The notes: a model not told the origin generated them from the letters alone. A stretch of 51,432 nucleotides of DNA from Bacteroidaceae bacterium (GCA_017470425.1 JAFUYT010000010.1:1-51432); one strand, 5' to 3'; shown: positions 41,103-49,386, counted from the first letter of the stretch. Numbers and translations: made by a program.

Positions 41103-42389
41103 ATGGACGCTAAAGAACTACAACCCATCAAGCAGCGCTACGGCATCGTCGGCAACTGCGAGGCGCTGAACCACGCGCTGGACACGGCCCTGCAGGTGGC
41201 GAAGACCGACCTCTCGGTGCTCATCACGGGCGAGAGCGGCGTCGGCAAGGAGATCATCCCCCGCCTCATCCACGACAACAGCCTGCGCCGCACCCGCAAG
41301 TACTTCGCCATCAACTGCGGCAGCATCCCCGAGGGTACCATTGACAGCGAGCTCTTCGGCCATGAGAAAGGTGCCTTCACGGGTGCTATCGGCGAGCATG
41401 AAGGCTACTTCGGCGCTGCCGATGGCGGCACGCTCTTCCTCGATGAGGTGGGCGAGCTCCCGCTGAGCACACAGGCTCGTCTGCTGCGTGTCCTGGAGAC
41501 GGGCGAGTACATCCGCGTGGGCAGCAGCGAGGTGCGCAAGACGAACGTCCGCATCGTCGCCGCCACCAACGTCAACATCCAGCATGCCATCCGCGACGGC
41601 AAGTTCCGCGAGGACCTGTTCTACCGCCTGAACACCATCCCCATCAAGATGCCGCCCCTGCGCGAGCGTGGCGAGGACATCCTCCTGCTGTTCAAGAAGT
41701 TCGCGATGGAGATTGCCGCCAAATACCAGATGCCGGAGCGCATCACCCTCTCGCCCGATGCCGAGGAGGTGATGAAGCGCTATAAATGGCCGGGTAACAT
41801 CCGCCAGCTGAAGAACGTCACCGAGCAGATGTCCATCCTGATGCGCGACACGCGCGTCGTCACCCCCGACGTCCTCTCCGACTACGAGATATGGCCCACC
41901 ATCGAAGAGCAAGGAGGCCTCGTCAGGGTGGGGCAGGGCGCTGCCGACGCGCATAGCTATCAGGCCGAGCGCGAGATGCTCTTCCAGATGATCAACGCCC
42001 TCCACCGTGAGGTCAGCGAGCTGAAGCAGCAGGTGGCCGGGAAAACGATCACCCCTGGCGGCCTCACCCCCGACCCCTCTCCCAGAGAGAGGGGAGTGGT
42101 TACTGTGGTGGATGGCTATCCTGTCAATAACAAAAGCGTTTACTCCCCTCTCTCTGGGAGAGAGGTTCTCGATGGGGCGAGCGGCCCGATGGGTCGGACG
42201 GGGGGAGAAGCCCCCTATGCCGAGGAATATGTCGAAGAGTCCCTCTCCATCGACGAGCAGGAGAAGCGCCTCATCGTCAAGGCACTGGAGAAGTATCGCG
42301 GACGCCGCAAGAAGGCTGCCGAGGAGCTGCACATCAGCGAGCGTACCCTGTACCGTAAGATCAAGGAGTATGGTCTGGACGAACTGTAG
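41103..42389 (+). CDS. Sigma-54-dependent transcription activator without receiver domain, with in-frame repeat insert
   Basis: The AAA+ domain starts almost at once (about residue 15). Walker A is 'GESGVGKE' (about 44-51), GAFTGA loop 'EKGAFTGAIGEHEG', Walker B 'GGTLFLDEVGELPLS' and the R-finger region 'KWPGNIRQLKNV'. The C-terminal Fis-type helix-turn-helix is 'GRRKKAAEELHISERTLYRK'. No N-terminal sensor exists, so activity must be set by another protein or by expression level. Between the AAA+ and DNA-binding domains, residues 320-371 come from palindromic element I. Length 428. The lptE start overlaps its last 20 bases. In Bacteroidales this regulator commonly sits in this gene cluster (memory, not searched). 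Confidence 0.92.
   Translation: MDAKELQPIKQRYGIVGNCEALNHALDTALQVAKTDLSVLITGESGVGKEIIPRLIHDNSLRRTRKYFAINCGSIPEGTIDSELFGHEKGAFTGAIGEHEGYFGAADGGTLFLDEVGELPLSTQARLLRVLETGEYIRVGSSEVRKTNVRIVAATNVNIQHAIRDGKFREDLFYRLNTIPIKMPPLRERGEDILLLFKKFAMEIAAKYQMPERITLSPDAEEVMKRYKWPGNIRQLKNVTEQMSILMRDTRVVTPDVLSDYEIWPTIEEQGGLVRVGQGAADAHSYQAEREMLFQMINALHREVSELKQQVAGKTITPGGLTPDPSPRERGVVTVVDGYPVNNKSVYSPLSGREVLDGASGPMGRTGGEAPYAEEYVEESLSIDEQEKRLIVKALEKYRGRRKKAAEELHISERTLYRKIKEYGLDEL
42062..42215. repeat. Palindromic inverted-pair element I, inside the sigma-54 activator
   Basis: The left unit (42062-42098) has CCCCTCTCCCAGAGAGAGGGG. The right unit (42141-42215) has CCCCTCTCTCTGGGAGAGAGG, then a GATGGGGCGAGCGG block and GGGGGGAGAAGCC. 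The GCTCG(G)CCC / TTCGAGAA motif is shared, in opposite orientation, with elements F-G and H. In frame, it adds about 50 residues in a domain linker. Confidence 0.8.
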
Positions 42390-42888
42390 AAAGCTGGTCG
42401 TTGCCGTCGTGGTCACGATGGCAATGGCAAGTTGCGCCATCAGCTACAAGTTCAATGGCGCCAGCATCGACTATGCGGTTACGAAGACCATCCAGATCGA
42501 CCCGTTCCCCATCCGCTCGGCCTACGTATGGGCTCCCATGCAGTCCATCTTCAACAACCGCCTCACCGACATCTTCGCCCAGCAGACCAAGCTGCGGCAG
42601 GTGCGCCGCGGCGGCGACCTGGTGCTGGCGGGTGAGATCGTGGGCTTCGATCAATATAATAAAGGTGTGGGTAGCGACGGCTACAGCGCGCAGGTGCAGC
42701 TGAAGATGACCGTCAACGTGCGCTTCACCAACAACAAGAACCACACCGAGGATTTCGAGCGGCAGTTCTCGGCGACGACAGAGTACGACGCCACGCAGCA
42801 GCTCATCAACGTCCAGGAAGAACTCGTCACGCAGATGACCAAGGATATCACCGATCAGATCTTTAACGCCACCGTGGCGAACTGGTAA
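42370..42888 (+). CDS. lptE: LptE-like outer-membrane LPS-assembly lipoprotein
   Basis: The start at 42370 overlaps the activator by 20 bases and gives 172 residues. The signal peptide ends 'TMAMASC' with lipid-modified Cys (about residue 22). LptE plugs the LptD barrel that places LPS in the outer leaflet. Family text includes 'YKFNGASIDYAVTKTIQIDP' and 'AQVQLKMTVNVRFTNNKNHT', plus the C-terminal 'EELVTQMTKDITDQIFNATV'. A longer frame begins at 42112 but is out of step with the lipoprotein signal and inside the activator, so it is rejected. Confidence 0.85.
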   Translation: MVWTNCRKLVVAVVVTMAMASCAISYKFNGASIDYAVTKTIQIDPFPIRSAYVWAPMQSIFNNRLTDIFAQQTKLRQVRRGGDLVLAGEIVGFDQYNKGVGSDGYSAQVQLKMTVNVRFTNNKNHTEDFERQFSATTEYDATQQLINVQEELVTQMTKDITDQIFNATVANW

Positions 42889-42906
42889 AGAGAAAACAGC
42901 TATTTC

Positions 42907-43659
42907 ATGGAATCGCTTACCACATACATCAAATCCCCTGAGCTGCTGACTGCCGACGTCGTCGAGGAGTTGGCGGACATGGTGGAGCGCAATCCCTCGT
43001 TCCAGGTGGCGCGCATCCTCTACCTGCGGGGACTCTATGAGCTGCAGGACGCCCGCTTCGGCGCAGAGCTGCGCAAGGCCGCCCTCCTCGTCCCCGACCG
43101 CACGACGCTCTTCCGCCTCTTCGAGGAGGAGAGGATGTCGCCCGTGACCGCTGCCGTGCCTGCCGCCGAACCCCAGCACATCTCCCATGCCGCTGACCGC
43201 ACGCAGTCCCTCATCGAGTCCTTCCTGGAGCAGCAGCCCGACCCGATGGCCTCGCGCAAGCCCCATCCCGTCGATGCCAGCGTTGATTACATGGCCTACC
43301 TCATGCAGCAGCCCGATGCCCTCCCCGAGGGCCTCCCCGATGCAGAACCCGAGGAGGAGCTCACCGACGAGGACGACGATGACTTCTTCGACGATGAGGA
43401 GACACTGCTCACCGAGACACCCGCACAGCCTGCGGTGCAACCTGCGGACGTCAAAAATAACACCAATGACCTCTATTTTACCGAAACTTTGGCCCATATT
43501 TACATCAAACAGGGCAAATATAGCAAGGCAATTGAAATTATTCGGCGTTTAAGTTTGAATGTTCCAGAAAAAAACCGTTACTTTGCAGACCAAATCCGAT
43601 TCCTCGAGAAATTAATCCTCAACGAACGGGCCTCAAACAACGAAAATCAACAAAAATAA
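42907..43659 (+). CDS. Tetratricopeptide-like protein of unknown function
   Basis: This 250-residue cytoplasmic protein has no signal peptide. The C-terminal part contains a TPR-like helix pair, 'TLAHIYIKQGKYSKAIEIIR' and 'NRYFADQIRFLEKLILNERA'. The N-terminal helical part has 'SPELLTADVVEELADMVERN'. A highly acidic stretch ('EEELTDEDDDDFFDDEE', about 146-162) lies between. It sits between lptE (18-base gap) and secG (12-base gap), so a shared transcript is likely. A link to envelope biogenesis is inferred from the neighbours only. Confidence 0.75.
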   Translation: MESLTTYIKSPELLTADVVEELADMVERNPSFQVARILYLRGLYELQDARFGAELRKAALLVPDRTTLFRLFEEERMSPVTAAVPAAEPQHISHAADRTQSLIESFLEQQPDPMASRKPHPVDASVDYMAYLMQQPDALPEGLPDAEPEEELTDEDDDDFFDDEETLLTETPAQPAVQPADVKNNTNDLYFTETLAHIYIKQGKYSKAIEIIRRLSLNVPEKNRYFADQIRFLEKLILNERASNNENQQK

Positions 43660-43671
43660 ATACTCAAAATC

Positions 43672-44034
43672 ATGTACACACTACTTGTAATTCTTGTGGT
43701 CATCGCGTCCATCTTCATGTCCCTCATTGTGCTCATCCAGGAGTCCAAGGGCGGCGGTCTCGCCAGCGGCTTCGCCAGCGGCAACCAGATGATGGGTGTG
43801 CGCAAGACCACCGATGTCATCGAGAAACTCACCTGGGGACTTGCTGCCGCAATGGTTGTCTTCAGCGTGGCATCTGTCTATTTCATCCCCTCTGCAGCTG
43901 CCGACAGCTCTGTGATGGAGGGCATCGCCATCGAGCAGCAGGCTACGGCTCCCACCAACCTGCCCGGCATCCCTGCCACCGACGTGCAGGAAGCACCTGC
44001 TGCTGAGGCTCCTGCTGAGGCTCCCGCTCAGTAA
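43672..44034 (+). CDS. secG: Protein translocase subunit SecG
   Basis: SecG helps the SecYEG channel move proteins across the inner membrane. The protein has two transmembrane helices ('YTLLVILVVIASIFMSLIV', residues 2-20; 'GLAAAMVVFSVASVYFIP', about 56-73). The conserved loop 'QESKGGGLASGFASGNQMMG' lies between them. The Ala/Pro-rich tail ('EAPAAEAPAEAPAQ') is normal for Bacteroidetes. The family is usually about 110-130 residues, so 120 fits. GH115 starts 9 bases downstream. Confidence 0.96.
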   Translation: MYTLLVILVVIASIFMSLIVLIQESKGGGLASGFASGNQMMGVRKTTDVIEKLTWGLAAAMVVFSVASVYFIPSAAADSSVMEGIAIEQQATAPTNLPGIPATDVQEAPAAEAPAEAPAQ

Positions 44035-44043
44035 TAGCGCATC

Positions 44044-46461
44044 ATGCTCAGCAGTATCCGCAGAACTGCCTTGACATTTGTCTTGGCCATGATAGCGCTG
44101 ACCTCGCAGGCCAGCGCTTTCGTTTTACCGGCACAGCGGCCGGTCACCCTGTCGGTCGCCGACAAGGAGAAGGCGGTCGTGCACACGGCCGTGGGCATCC
44201 TGCAGGGAGACCTCCAGCGGGTTCTCGCCGCGGAGGTGAAGCACACGCCCTCCAAGGCGCAGATCATCGTGGGCACGTGGCGCGGCGAGGGACGTCAGCT
44301 CCTGGCCGCCACGGGGCTCGACTTCTCGTGGCTCGAGGACCAGGCGCAGGCGTTCATCCTTCAGGTGACACCCGACGGGCGCCTCGTCATCGCGGGCAGC
44401 GACGTCTATGGCACCGCCTACGGCGTCATGGAGCTCTCGCGACAGCTCGGCGTCTCGCCGTGGGAGTGGTGGGCCGATGCCGAGCCCGAGGCGCGGAGCG
44501 AGTTCCGCCTCGCCGACGACTACGTCACCCGCCAGGCACCCGGCGTCGCCTTCCGCGGTATCTTCGTCAACGATGAGGACTGGGGACTGATGCCGTGGTC
44601 GGCCACCAACTATGAACCCGCCTCCCGCGGGCAGGTGGGCCCCAAGACCACACAGCGTATCTTCGAGCTCCTGCTCCGCCTGCGCGCCAACCTCTACTGG
44701 CCACCCATGCACGAGTGCACCCATCCCTTCTTCCTCACCGAGGGCTGCGCGGAGCTGGCTGCGAAGTACGGTATCTTCATCGGCACCAGCCACTGCGAGC
44801 CGATGGGCTGCAACGCCGCCGGTGAGTGGGGCGTCCGCGGCAAGGGCGACTACAACTGGGACACCAACCGCACGGAGGTGCTCCGCTTCTGGGAGCAGCG
44901 TGTGAAGGAGGCTGCCCGCGTGCCGCAGATCTACACGCTCGGGATGCGGGGACTCCACGACGGCGCCATGCAGGGCATCCACACCCTCGACGCCCACAAG
45001 AAGGCGCTCACCGAGATCTTCCAGGCGCAGCGCGACCTCCTGGCAAAGTACGTCACGCCGCAGGTCACCCGTCTGCCGCAGGTCTTCATCCCCTACAAGG
45101 AAGTGCAGGAGGCCTACGATGCCGGCTTGCAGGTGCCCGATGATGTCACCCTCGTCTGGTGCGACGACAACTACGGCTACATCCGCCATTTCCCCACCGA
45201 CGCCGAGCAGCGCCGCAGTGGCGGCAACGGCATCTACTACCACGCCTCCTACTGGGGCCGTCCCCACGACTACCTATGGCTGGGCACGGCGAGCCCCTTC
45301 CTGATGTTCCAGCAGCTCTATGAAGCCTACTACCACGGTGCCTCGCGCCTGTGGGTGCTCAACGTCGGCGACATCAAGCCGCTCGAATACCAGATTGCCC
45401 TCTTCATGGATATGGCGTGGGATGTGGAGCGTGTGCGGCAGACGACCGTCGCCACCCACCTCGAGGAGTTCTGCGCCGAGAACATCGGGCGCGACGTGGC
45501 CCGCCTCTCGTCCATCTACCTGAAGGAACACTACCACCTCGCCTTCCAGTGCAAGCCCGAGCACCTCGCTGGCACGCGTGTGGAGGAGCCCAAGGGAGGT
45601 GATATAGACTGGTCGCATGTGCGCGACCTCCCGTGGAGCGAGCAGAAGATCCGCCACCGCCTCGGGCGCTACGACAAGCTGCAGCGCAATGTGCGCTGGA
45701 TTGCCGACTCCGTGCGCCGCACGCATCCCCGCCGCTACGATGCCTTCTACCAGCTCGTCGAATACCCTATCCTGGCGGCCGCCGCGCAGAACGAGAAGTA
45801 TCTCTGTGCGCAGCTCGCCCGCCACGGCCTCACCTATCTCTCGCGTGACAACGTGGATTCCACGTGGATGCGCAGCGACATGGCTCATAACCGCGTGCAG
45901 GAGCTCACCGTCCGCTACAACGAGCAGCGCGACGGCAAGTGGCGTGGCATCATGAGTTCCAACCCGCGCAACCTGCCGGTCTTCCAGCCCGTGCCCCATG
46001 AGCAGCACACCGAACCGCTGCCCGTCGAGGAGCCTGCTGTGGCCACCTTCTACGGCGCCAGCTACGATGCCGCCACCTTCGCCGGTGGGGAGATCCTGGC
46101 ACCTGTCCTGGGCCTCGGCGCCAGCATCCGTGCCATCCCCCTGCCGCAGGGGCACAGCCTGACGTACAACTTCAAGCATAACTTCCTTCGCCAGCGCTTC
46201 TCCGTGATAGAGATCCACTTGCTGCCCACGCATCCCATCGATGCGCAGCAGCGCTTCACCGTCTCCCTCGACGGCTCCGCGCCCCTCACCTACACCTACA
46301 ACACCGAGGGACGCAGCGAGGAGTGGAAGCAGAACGTGCTCCGCGGCTATGCCGTCGTCATGGCACGGCCGCAGGTCTTCAAGCCCACTGGTGAACATTC
46401 CCTCGTCATCACCGCCCTCGACGACGGTGTGGTCATTGATGAGGTGATTGTCAGGAAGTAA
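44044..46461 (+). CDS. GH115 family alpha-glucuronidase
   Basis: GH115 enzymes remove (4-O-methyl-)glucuronic acid from xylan side chains. This 805-residue protein has a signal peptide ('MLSSIRRTALTFVLAMIALT', then SQASA). The N-terminal carbohydrate-binding region contains 'GSDVYGTAYGVMELSRQLGV'. The catalytic TIM-barrel has 'FRGIFVNDEDWGLMPW', 'YWPPMHECTHPFFL', 'IGTSHCEPMGCNAAGEW' and 'YTLGMRGLHDGAM', all typical. A C-terminal beta-sandwich ends the protein. It is placed between secG and ffh, 9 and 36 bases from them, an unusual location for a polysaccharide enzyme. Length is at the short end of the family. Confidence 0.9.
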   Translation: MLSSIRRTALTFVLAMIALTSQASAFVLPAQRPVTLSVADKEKAVVHTAVGILQGDLQRVLAAEVKHTPSKAQIIVGTWRGEGRQLLAATGLDFSWLEDQAQAFILQVTPDGRLVIAGSDVYGTAYGVMELSRQLGVSPWEWWADAEPEARSEFRLADDYVTRQAPGVAFRGIFVNDEDWGLMPWSATNYEPASRGQVGPKTTQRIFELLLRLRANLYWPPMHECTHPFFLTEGCAELAAKYGIFIGTSHCEPMGCNAAGEWGVRGKGDYNWDTNRTEVLRFWEQRVKEAARVPQIYTLGMRGLHDGAMQGIHTLDAHKKALTEIFQAQRDLLAKYVTPQVTRLPQVFIPYKEVQEAYDAGLQVPDDVTLVWCDDNYGYIRHFPTDAEQRRSGGNGIYYHASYWGRPHDYLWLGTASPFLMFQQLYEAYYHGASRLWVLNVGDIKPLEYQIALFMDMAWDVERVRQTTVATHLEEFCAENIGRDVARLSSIYLKEHYHLAFQCKPEHLAGTRVEEPKGGDIDWSHVRDLPWSEQKIRHRLGRYDKLQRNVRWIADSVRRTHPRRYDAFYQLVEYPILAAAAQNEKYLCAQLARHGLTYLSRDNVDSTWMRSDMAHNRVQELTVRYNEQRDGKWRGIMSSNPRNLPVFQPVPHEQHTEPLPVEEPAVATFYGASYDAATFAGGEILAPVLGLGASIRAIPLPQGHSLTYNFKHNFLRQRFSVIEIHLLPTHPIDAQQRFTVSLDGSAPLTYTYNTEGRSEEWKQNVLRGYAVVMARPQVFKPTGEHSLVITALDDGVVIDEVIVRK

Positions 46462-46497
46462 ATCGAAACAACGAAATAACGCCAACTCAATAAGAAA

Positions 46498-47823
46498 ATG
46501 TTCGAAAATCTATCTGAACGCCTGGAACGCTCCTTCAAGATCCTGAAGGGCGAAGGCAAAATCACAGAAATCAATGTCGCCGAGACACTGAAGGATGTGC
46601 GCCGCGCACTCCTCGATGCCGACGTGAACTATAAGGTGGCCAAGTCGTTCACCGACACGGTCAAGCAGAAAGCCCTCGGGCAGAACGTCCTTACAGCCGT
46701 GAAGCCGCAGCAGATGATGGTGAAGATCGTCCACGACGAACTCGCCCTCCTCATGGGCGGCGAGACGGCGGAGCTCAACCTGAAGAGCCATCCCGCCGTC
46801 ATCCTCATGGCAGGTCTCAATGGTGCGGGTAAGACCACCTTCGCTGGCAAGCTCGCCAATATGCTCAAGAGCAAGCGGAGCCGTAACCCCTTACTCGCTG
46901 CCTGCGACGTCTATCGTCCGGCTGCTGTCGAGCAGCTCCGTGTGCTCGGCGAGCAGATCGGTGTGCCCGTGTATATGGAACTGGACAACCAGGATCCCGT
47001 GAAGATCGCGCAGAACGCCATCATCGAGGCGCGCTCGAAGGGCTACGACACCGTCATCGTCGATACCGCCGGTCGTCTGGCCATCGACGAGAAGCTGATG
47101 CAGGAGATTGCGGCCATCAAGGCTGCCATCAACCCCGACGAGACGCTCTTCGTGGTCGATGCCATGACGGGTCAGGATGCCGTGAACACCGCCAAGGAGT
47201 TCAACGACCGCCTCGACTACACGGGCGTCGTACTCACCAAGCTCGACGGTGACACCCGTGGTGGTGCCGCCCTCTCCATCCGCACCGTCGTGGATAAGCC
47301 CATCAAGTTCGTGGGCACAGGCGAGAAGATGGAAGCCATCGACCCGTTCCACCCCGCACGTATGGCCGACCGCATCCTCGGCATGGGCGACATCGTCAGC
47401 CTCGTAGAGCGTGCCCAGGAGCAGTACGATGAGGAGGAGGCACGTCGCCTGGAGAAGAAGATCCGCAAGAACCAGTTCGACTTCAACGACTTCTACGCCC
47501 AGATCCAGCAGATCAAGAAGATGGGTAACATCAAGGACCTCGCCTCGATGATTCCCGGTGTGGGCAAGGCCCTGAAGGATGTTGATATCGACGACAACGC
47601 CTTCAAGAGCATCGAGGCCATCATCCTCTCCATGACTCCCAAGGAGCGCACCCACCCCGAATGTCTCAACACCAGCCGCCGCCGTCGCATCGCCGTCGGC
47701 TCCGGCACCGACATCGCCGCCGTCAACCGCCTCATCAAGCAGTTCGACCAGACCCGCAAGATGATGAAGATGGTCACCGACCCCAAGATGGCCGCCATGA
47801 TGGCAAAGATGCCGAGGAGATAA
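46498..47823 (+). CDS. ffh: Signal recognition particle protein Ffh
   Basis: Ffh with 4.5S RNA delivers ribosomes making membrane proteins to the Sec/YidC system. Motifs: G1 'GLNGAGKTTFAGKLA' (about 106-120), 'ACDVYRPAAVEQLRVLGEQI', 'VDTAGRLAIDE' and 'TKLDGDTRGGAAL'. The methionine-rich M domain follows, with 'KMGNIKDLASMIPGVGK' and the C-terminal 'MMKMVTDPKMAAMMAKMPRR'. The 441-residue length is normal. The stop codon lies at the very edge of the DUF559 element, which begins within TAAAGACCC. Ffh itself is complete. Confidence 0.97.
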   Translation: MFENLSERLERSFKILKGEGKITEINVAETLKDVRRALLDADVNYKVAKSFTDTVKQKALGQNVLTAVKPQQMMVKIVHDELALLMGGETAELNLKSHPAVILMAGLNGAGKTTFAGKLANMLKSKRSRNPLLAACDVYRPAAVEQLRVLGEQIGVPVYMELDNQDPVKIAQNAIIEARSKGYDTVIVDTAGRLAIDEKLMQEIAAIKAAINPDETLFVVDAMTGQDAVNTAKEFNDRLDYTGVVLTKLDGDTRGGAALSIRTVVDKPIKFVGTGEKMEAIDPFHPARMADRILGMGDIVSLVERAQEQYDEEEARRLEKKIRKNQFDFNDFYAQIQQIKKMGNIKDLASMIPGVGKALKDVDIDDNAFKSIEAIILSMTPKERTHPECLNTSRRRRIAVGSGTDIAAVNRLIKQFDQTRKMMKMVTDPKMAAMMAKMPRR

Positions 47824-47870
47824 AGACCCACCCCCGACCCCTCCCGTGAGGGAGGGGAGGGGCTGGCGCG
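47822..47870. repeat. Left inverted end of element J
   Basis: Starts AAAGACCCACCCCCGACC at the ffh stop codon, continues through the palindrome CCCCTCCCGTGAGGGAGGGG and ends GGCTGGCGCG. It can also act as a stem after ffh. Confidence 0.85.
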
Positions 47871-47897
47871 ATGTGTGGAAATTGATAGATTAATAGA

Positions 47898-48269
47898 ATG
47901 AACGACGAACTGAAGTGGGCCGCTAGCGATCGATATCCTTTATTAAAGGATTATGCTCGCAAGAACAGGATGAATCCAACGGATGCAGAGCTGTTGTTGT
48001 GGCGGCAACTAAGAGATCGGGCATTGGGAACGAAGTTCTTTCGACAATATATCATAGCTGACTACATCGTTGATTTTGTCTCTCTGGAATATATGTTGAT
48101 CATCGAAGTAGATGGTGCTTATCATTCTGAACTTGAGCAAAAAGAGAATGGTGAAGGGCGTTCTACTCGTTTGAAGAGTCTTGGCTTCAAAGTGATCCGA
48201 ATTTCCAATGAGGAAGTATGTAATTCAATAGAACAAGTAATAGAAACCATAAAACTCCATCTTTTATGA
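47898..48269 (+). CDS. DUF559 Vsr-like endonuclease-fold protein
   Basis: The 123-residue protein has '[20 protein letters not shown]', then '[20 protein letters not shown]' and '[10 protein letters not shown]', followed by '[19 protein letters not shown]'. The D...ExD pattern and Arg in the last part match the PD-(D/E)XK-like DUF559 family, relatives of very-short-patch-repair nucleases. A catalytic role in moving the element is an inference. The codons are AT-rich (by eye near 42 percent GC) against the GC-rich ffh and folD, which suggests a foreign origin. Its TGA stop (48267-48269) overlaps the folD ATG (48266), so the two may be translationally coupled. Start at 47898 is 27 bases after the left repeat. 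Confidence 0.85.
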   Translation: MNDELKWAASDRYPLLKDYARKNRMNPTDAELLLWRQLRDRALGTKFFRQYIIADYIVDFVSLEYMLIIEVDGAYHSELEQKENGEGRSTRLKSLGFKVIRISNEEVCNSIEQVIETIKLHLL

Positions 48270-49204
48270 GTACAAATAGTGATACTACGCGCCAGCCTCT
48301 CCCCTCCCTCACGGGAGGGGCCGGGGGTGGGTCTTTTATCGACGGAAAAGCGACGGCGGCGGCTATCAAGGCTGAGATTGCCGAGGAAGTGAAGAAGATT
48401 GTAGCGGCAGGCGGCAAGCGGCCTCATCTCGCCGCCATCCTCGTGGGCCACGACGGTGGCTCCGAGACCTATGTAAGTAATAAGGTACGCGCGTGCGAGG
48501 AGTGTGGCTTCCAGAGCACACTCATCCGCTTCGAGGACGACATCACCGAGGAGGAGCTCCTGTCCTGTGTGTCGCGGTTGAATCGCGACGACAGCGTCGA
48601 TGGCTTCATCGTGCAGCTGCCCCTGCCGCGTCACATCGACGAGCAGAAGGTCATCGAGGCCATTGACTACCGCAAGGATGTCGATGGCTTCCATCCCATC
48701 AATGTCGGGCGCATGGCCATCGGCCTGCCCGCCTTCGTCAGTGCCACGCCCAAGGGCATCCTGGAGCTCCTGCGCCGCTACGGCGTGGAGACCAGCGGCA
48801 AGAAGTGCGTCATCCTGGGCCGCTCCAACATCGTAGGCAAGCCCATGTCGCAGCTGATGATGCAGAAGGGCGTCGATGCCACCGTCACCGTCTGCCACTC
48901 CCGCTCGAAGACCTTGAAGGAGGAGTGCCTGCAGGCCGACATCATCATCGCTGCCATCGGACAGCCCGCCTTCCTGAAAGGCGATATGGTGAAGCCCGGC
49001 GTGGTGGTCATCGACGTGGGCACCACCCGCGTGCCCGATGCCTCGCGCAAGAGCGGCTTCCGCCTCCAGGGCGATGTCGATTTCGATTCCGTCGCGCCTC
49101 TCGCTTCCAAGATCACGCCCGTGCCCGGTGGGGTAGGGCCCATGACCATCTGTATGCTGATGCAGAACACGCTTGCGGCGGGCAAGAAGGAATACTATGA
49201 TTAA
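48266..49204 (+). CDS. folD: Methylenetetrahydrofolate dehydrogenase/cyclohydrolase FolD
   Basis: FolD converts 5,10-methylene-THF to 10-formyl-THF (one-carbon pathway). Conserved text: '[20 protein letters not shown]' with the 'YVSNK' active lysine, '[20 protein letters not shown]', '[14 protein letters not shown]', the NADP motif '[13 protein letters not shown]' and '[19 protein letters not shown]'. The first 23 residues ([20 protein letters not shown] and on to GGS) are not FolD-like and come from the right end of element J. Normal homology begins at [12 protein letters not shown]. The length of 312 is about 20 more than usual. The ATG overlaps the DUF559 stop. An array of AT-rich repeats follows the stop. 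Confidence 0.95.
   Translation: MSTNSDTTRQPLPSLTGGAGGGSFIDGKATAAAIKAEIAEEVKKIVAAGGKRPHLAAILVGHDGGSETYVSNKVRACEECGFQSTLIRFEDDITEEELLSCVSRLNRDDSVDGFIVQLPLPRHIDEQKVIEAIDYRKDVDGFHPINVGRMAIGLPAFVSATPKGILELLRRYGVETSGKKCVILGRSNIVGKPMSQLMMQKGVDATVTVCHSRSKTLKEECLQADIIIAAIGQPAFLKGDMVKPGVVVIDVGTTRVPDASRKSGFRLQGDVDFDSVAPLASKITPVPGGVGPMTICMLMQNTLAAGKKEYYD
48288..48336. repeat. Right inverted end of element J, inside the folD coding sequence
   Basis: Begins CGCGCCAGCCTCTCCCCTCC, holds the stem CCCTCCC...GGGAGGG and ends GGGGGTGGGTCTTT. It is codons 8-23 of folD and encodes [11 protein letters not shown], similar to [11 protein letters not shown] from elements B and F-G. Confidence 0.85.
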
Positions 49205-49316
49205 TTCATAATTCACAATTCATAATTCACAATTCATAATTCACAATTCATAATTCATAATTCACAATTCATAATTCACAATTCATAAATCATAAGTCAT
49301 AATTCATAATTCATAG
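49203..49316. repeat. AATTCATAATTCAC tandem array after folD
   Basis: About eight units of AATTCA[TC]AATTCA directly follow the folD stop and degrade into AATCATAAGTCATAATTC. The unit is the same as the arms of element D (29104-29210). There is no ORF in it. It is best read as an intergenic simple repeat that expanded by slippage. Confidence 0.85.
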
Positions 49317-49354
49317 TCGATTATAGGGCGCAAATGAAAATAATCTTGTAAAAG

Positions 49355-49386
49355 TTTGGTGGTTTCGTCGGAAACCACTACCTTTG
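49355..49386 (+). promoter_or_regulatory. Promoter of the tRNA-His gene
   Basis: TTTG at 49355-49358, 20 bases, TACCTTTG at 49379-49386: a full Bacteroidetes match. tRNA begins 42 bases later. Confidence 0.75.

Larger units (their letters stand above)
47822..48336. mobile_element. Candidate mobile element J: inverted palindromic ends carrying a DUF559 nuclease gene
   Basis: Ends at 47822-47870 and 48288-48336 are reverse complements at 47 of 49 positions. Each also contains the inner stem CCCCTCCC-GTG-AGGGAGGGG. They enclose a single 123-residue DUF559 gene. The right end is nearly the same as the right end of element H (42 of 46), so short pair elements elsewhere may be relatives of this longer one. 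The left end starts in the last bases of the ffh stop. The right end is part of the folD reading frame. No other gene or target duplication was found. Confidence 0.75.

Noticed and set aside
42112-42369. Upstream extension of the lptE reading frame into the sigma-54 activator
   Set aside because: The extension lacks a signal peptide, covers element I and the Fis domain, and the lipoprotein signal starts at 42370.
47822-47870. Left end of element J as the ffh terminator
   Set aside because: The stem is strong but no T-run follows, and the same sequence recurs as the inverted right end inside folD, so repeat end is the better label.
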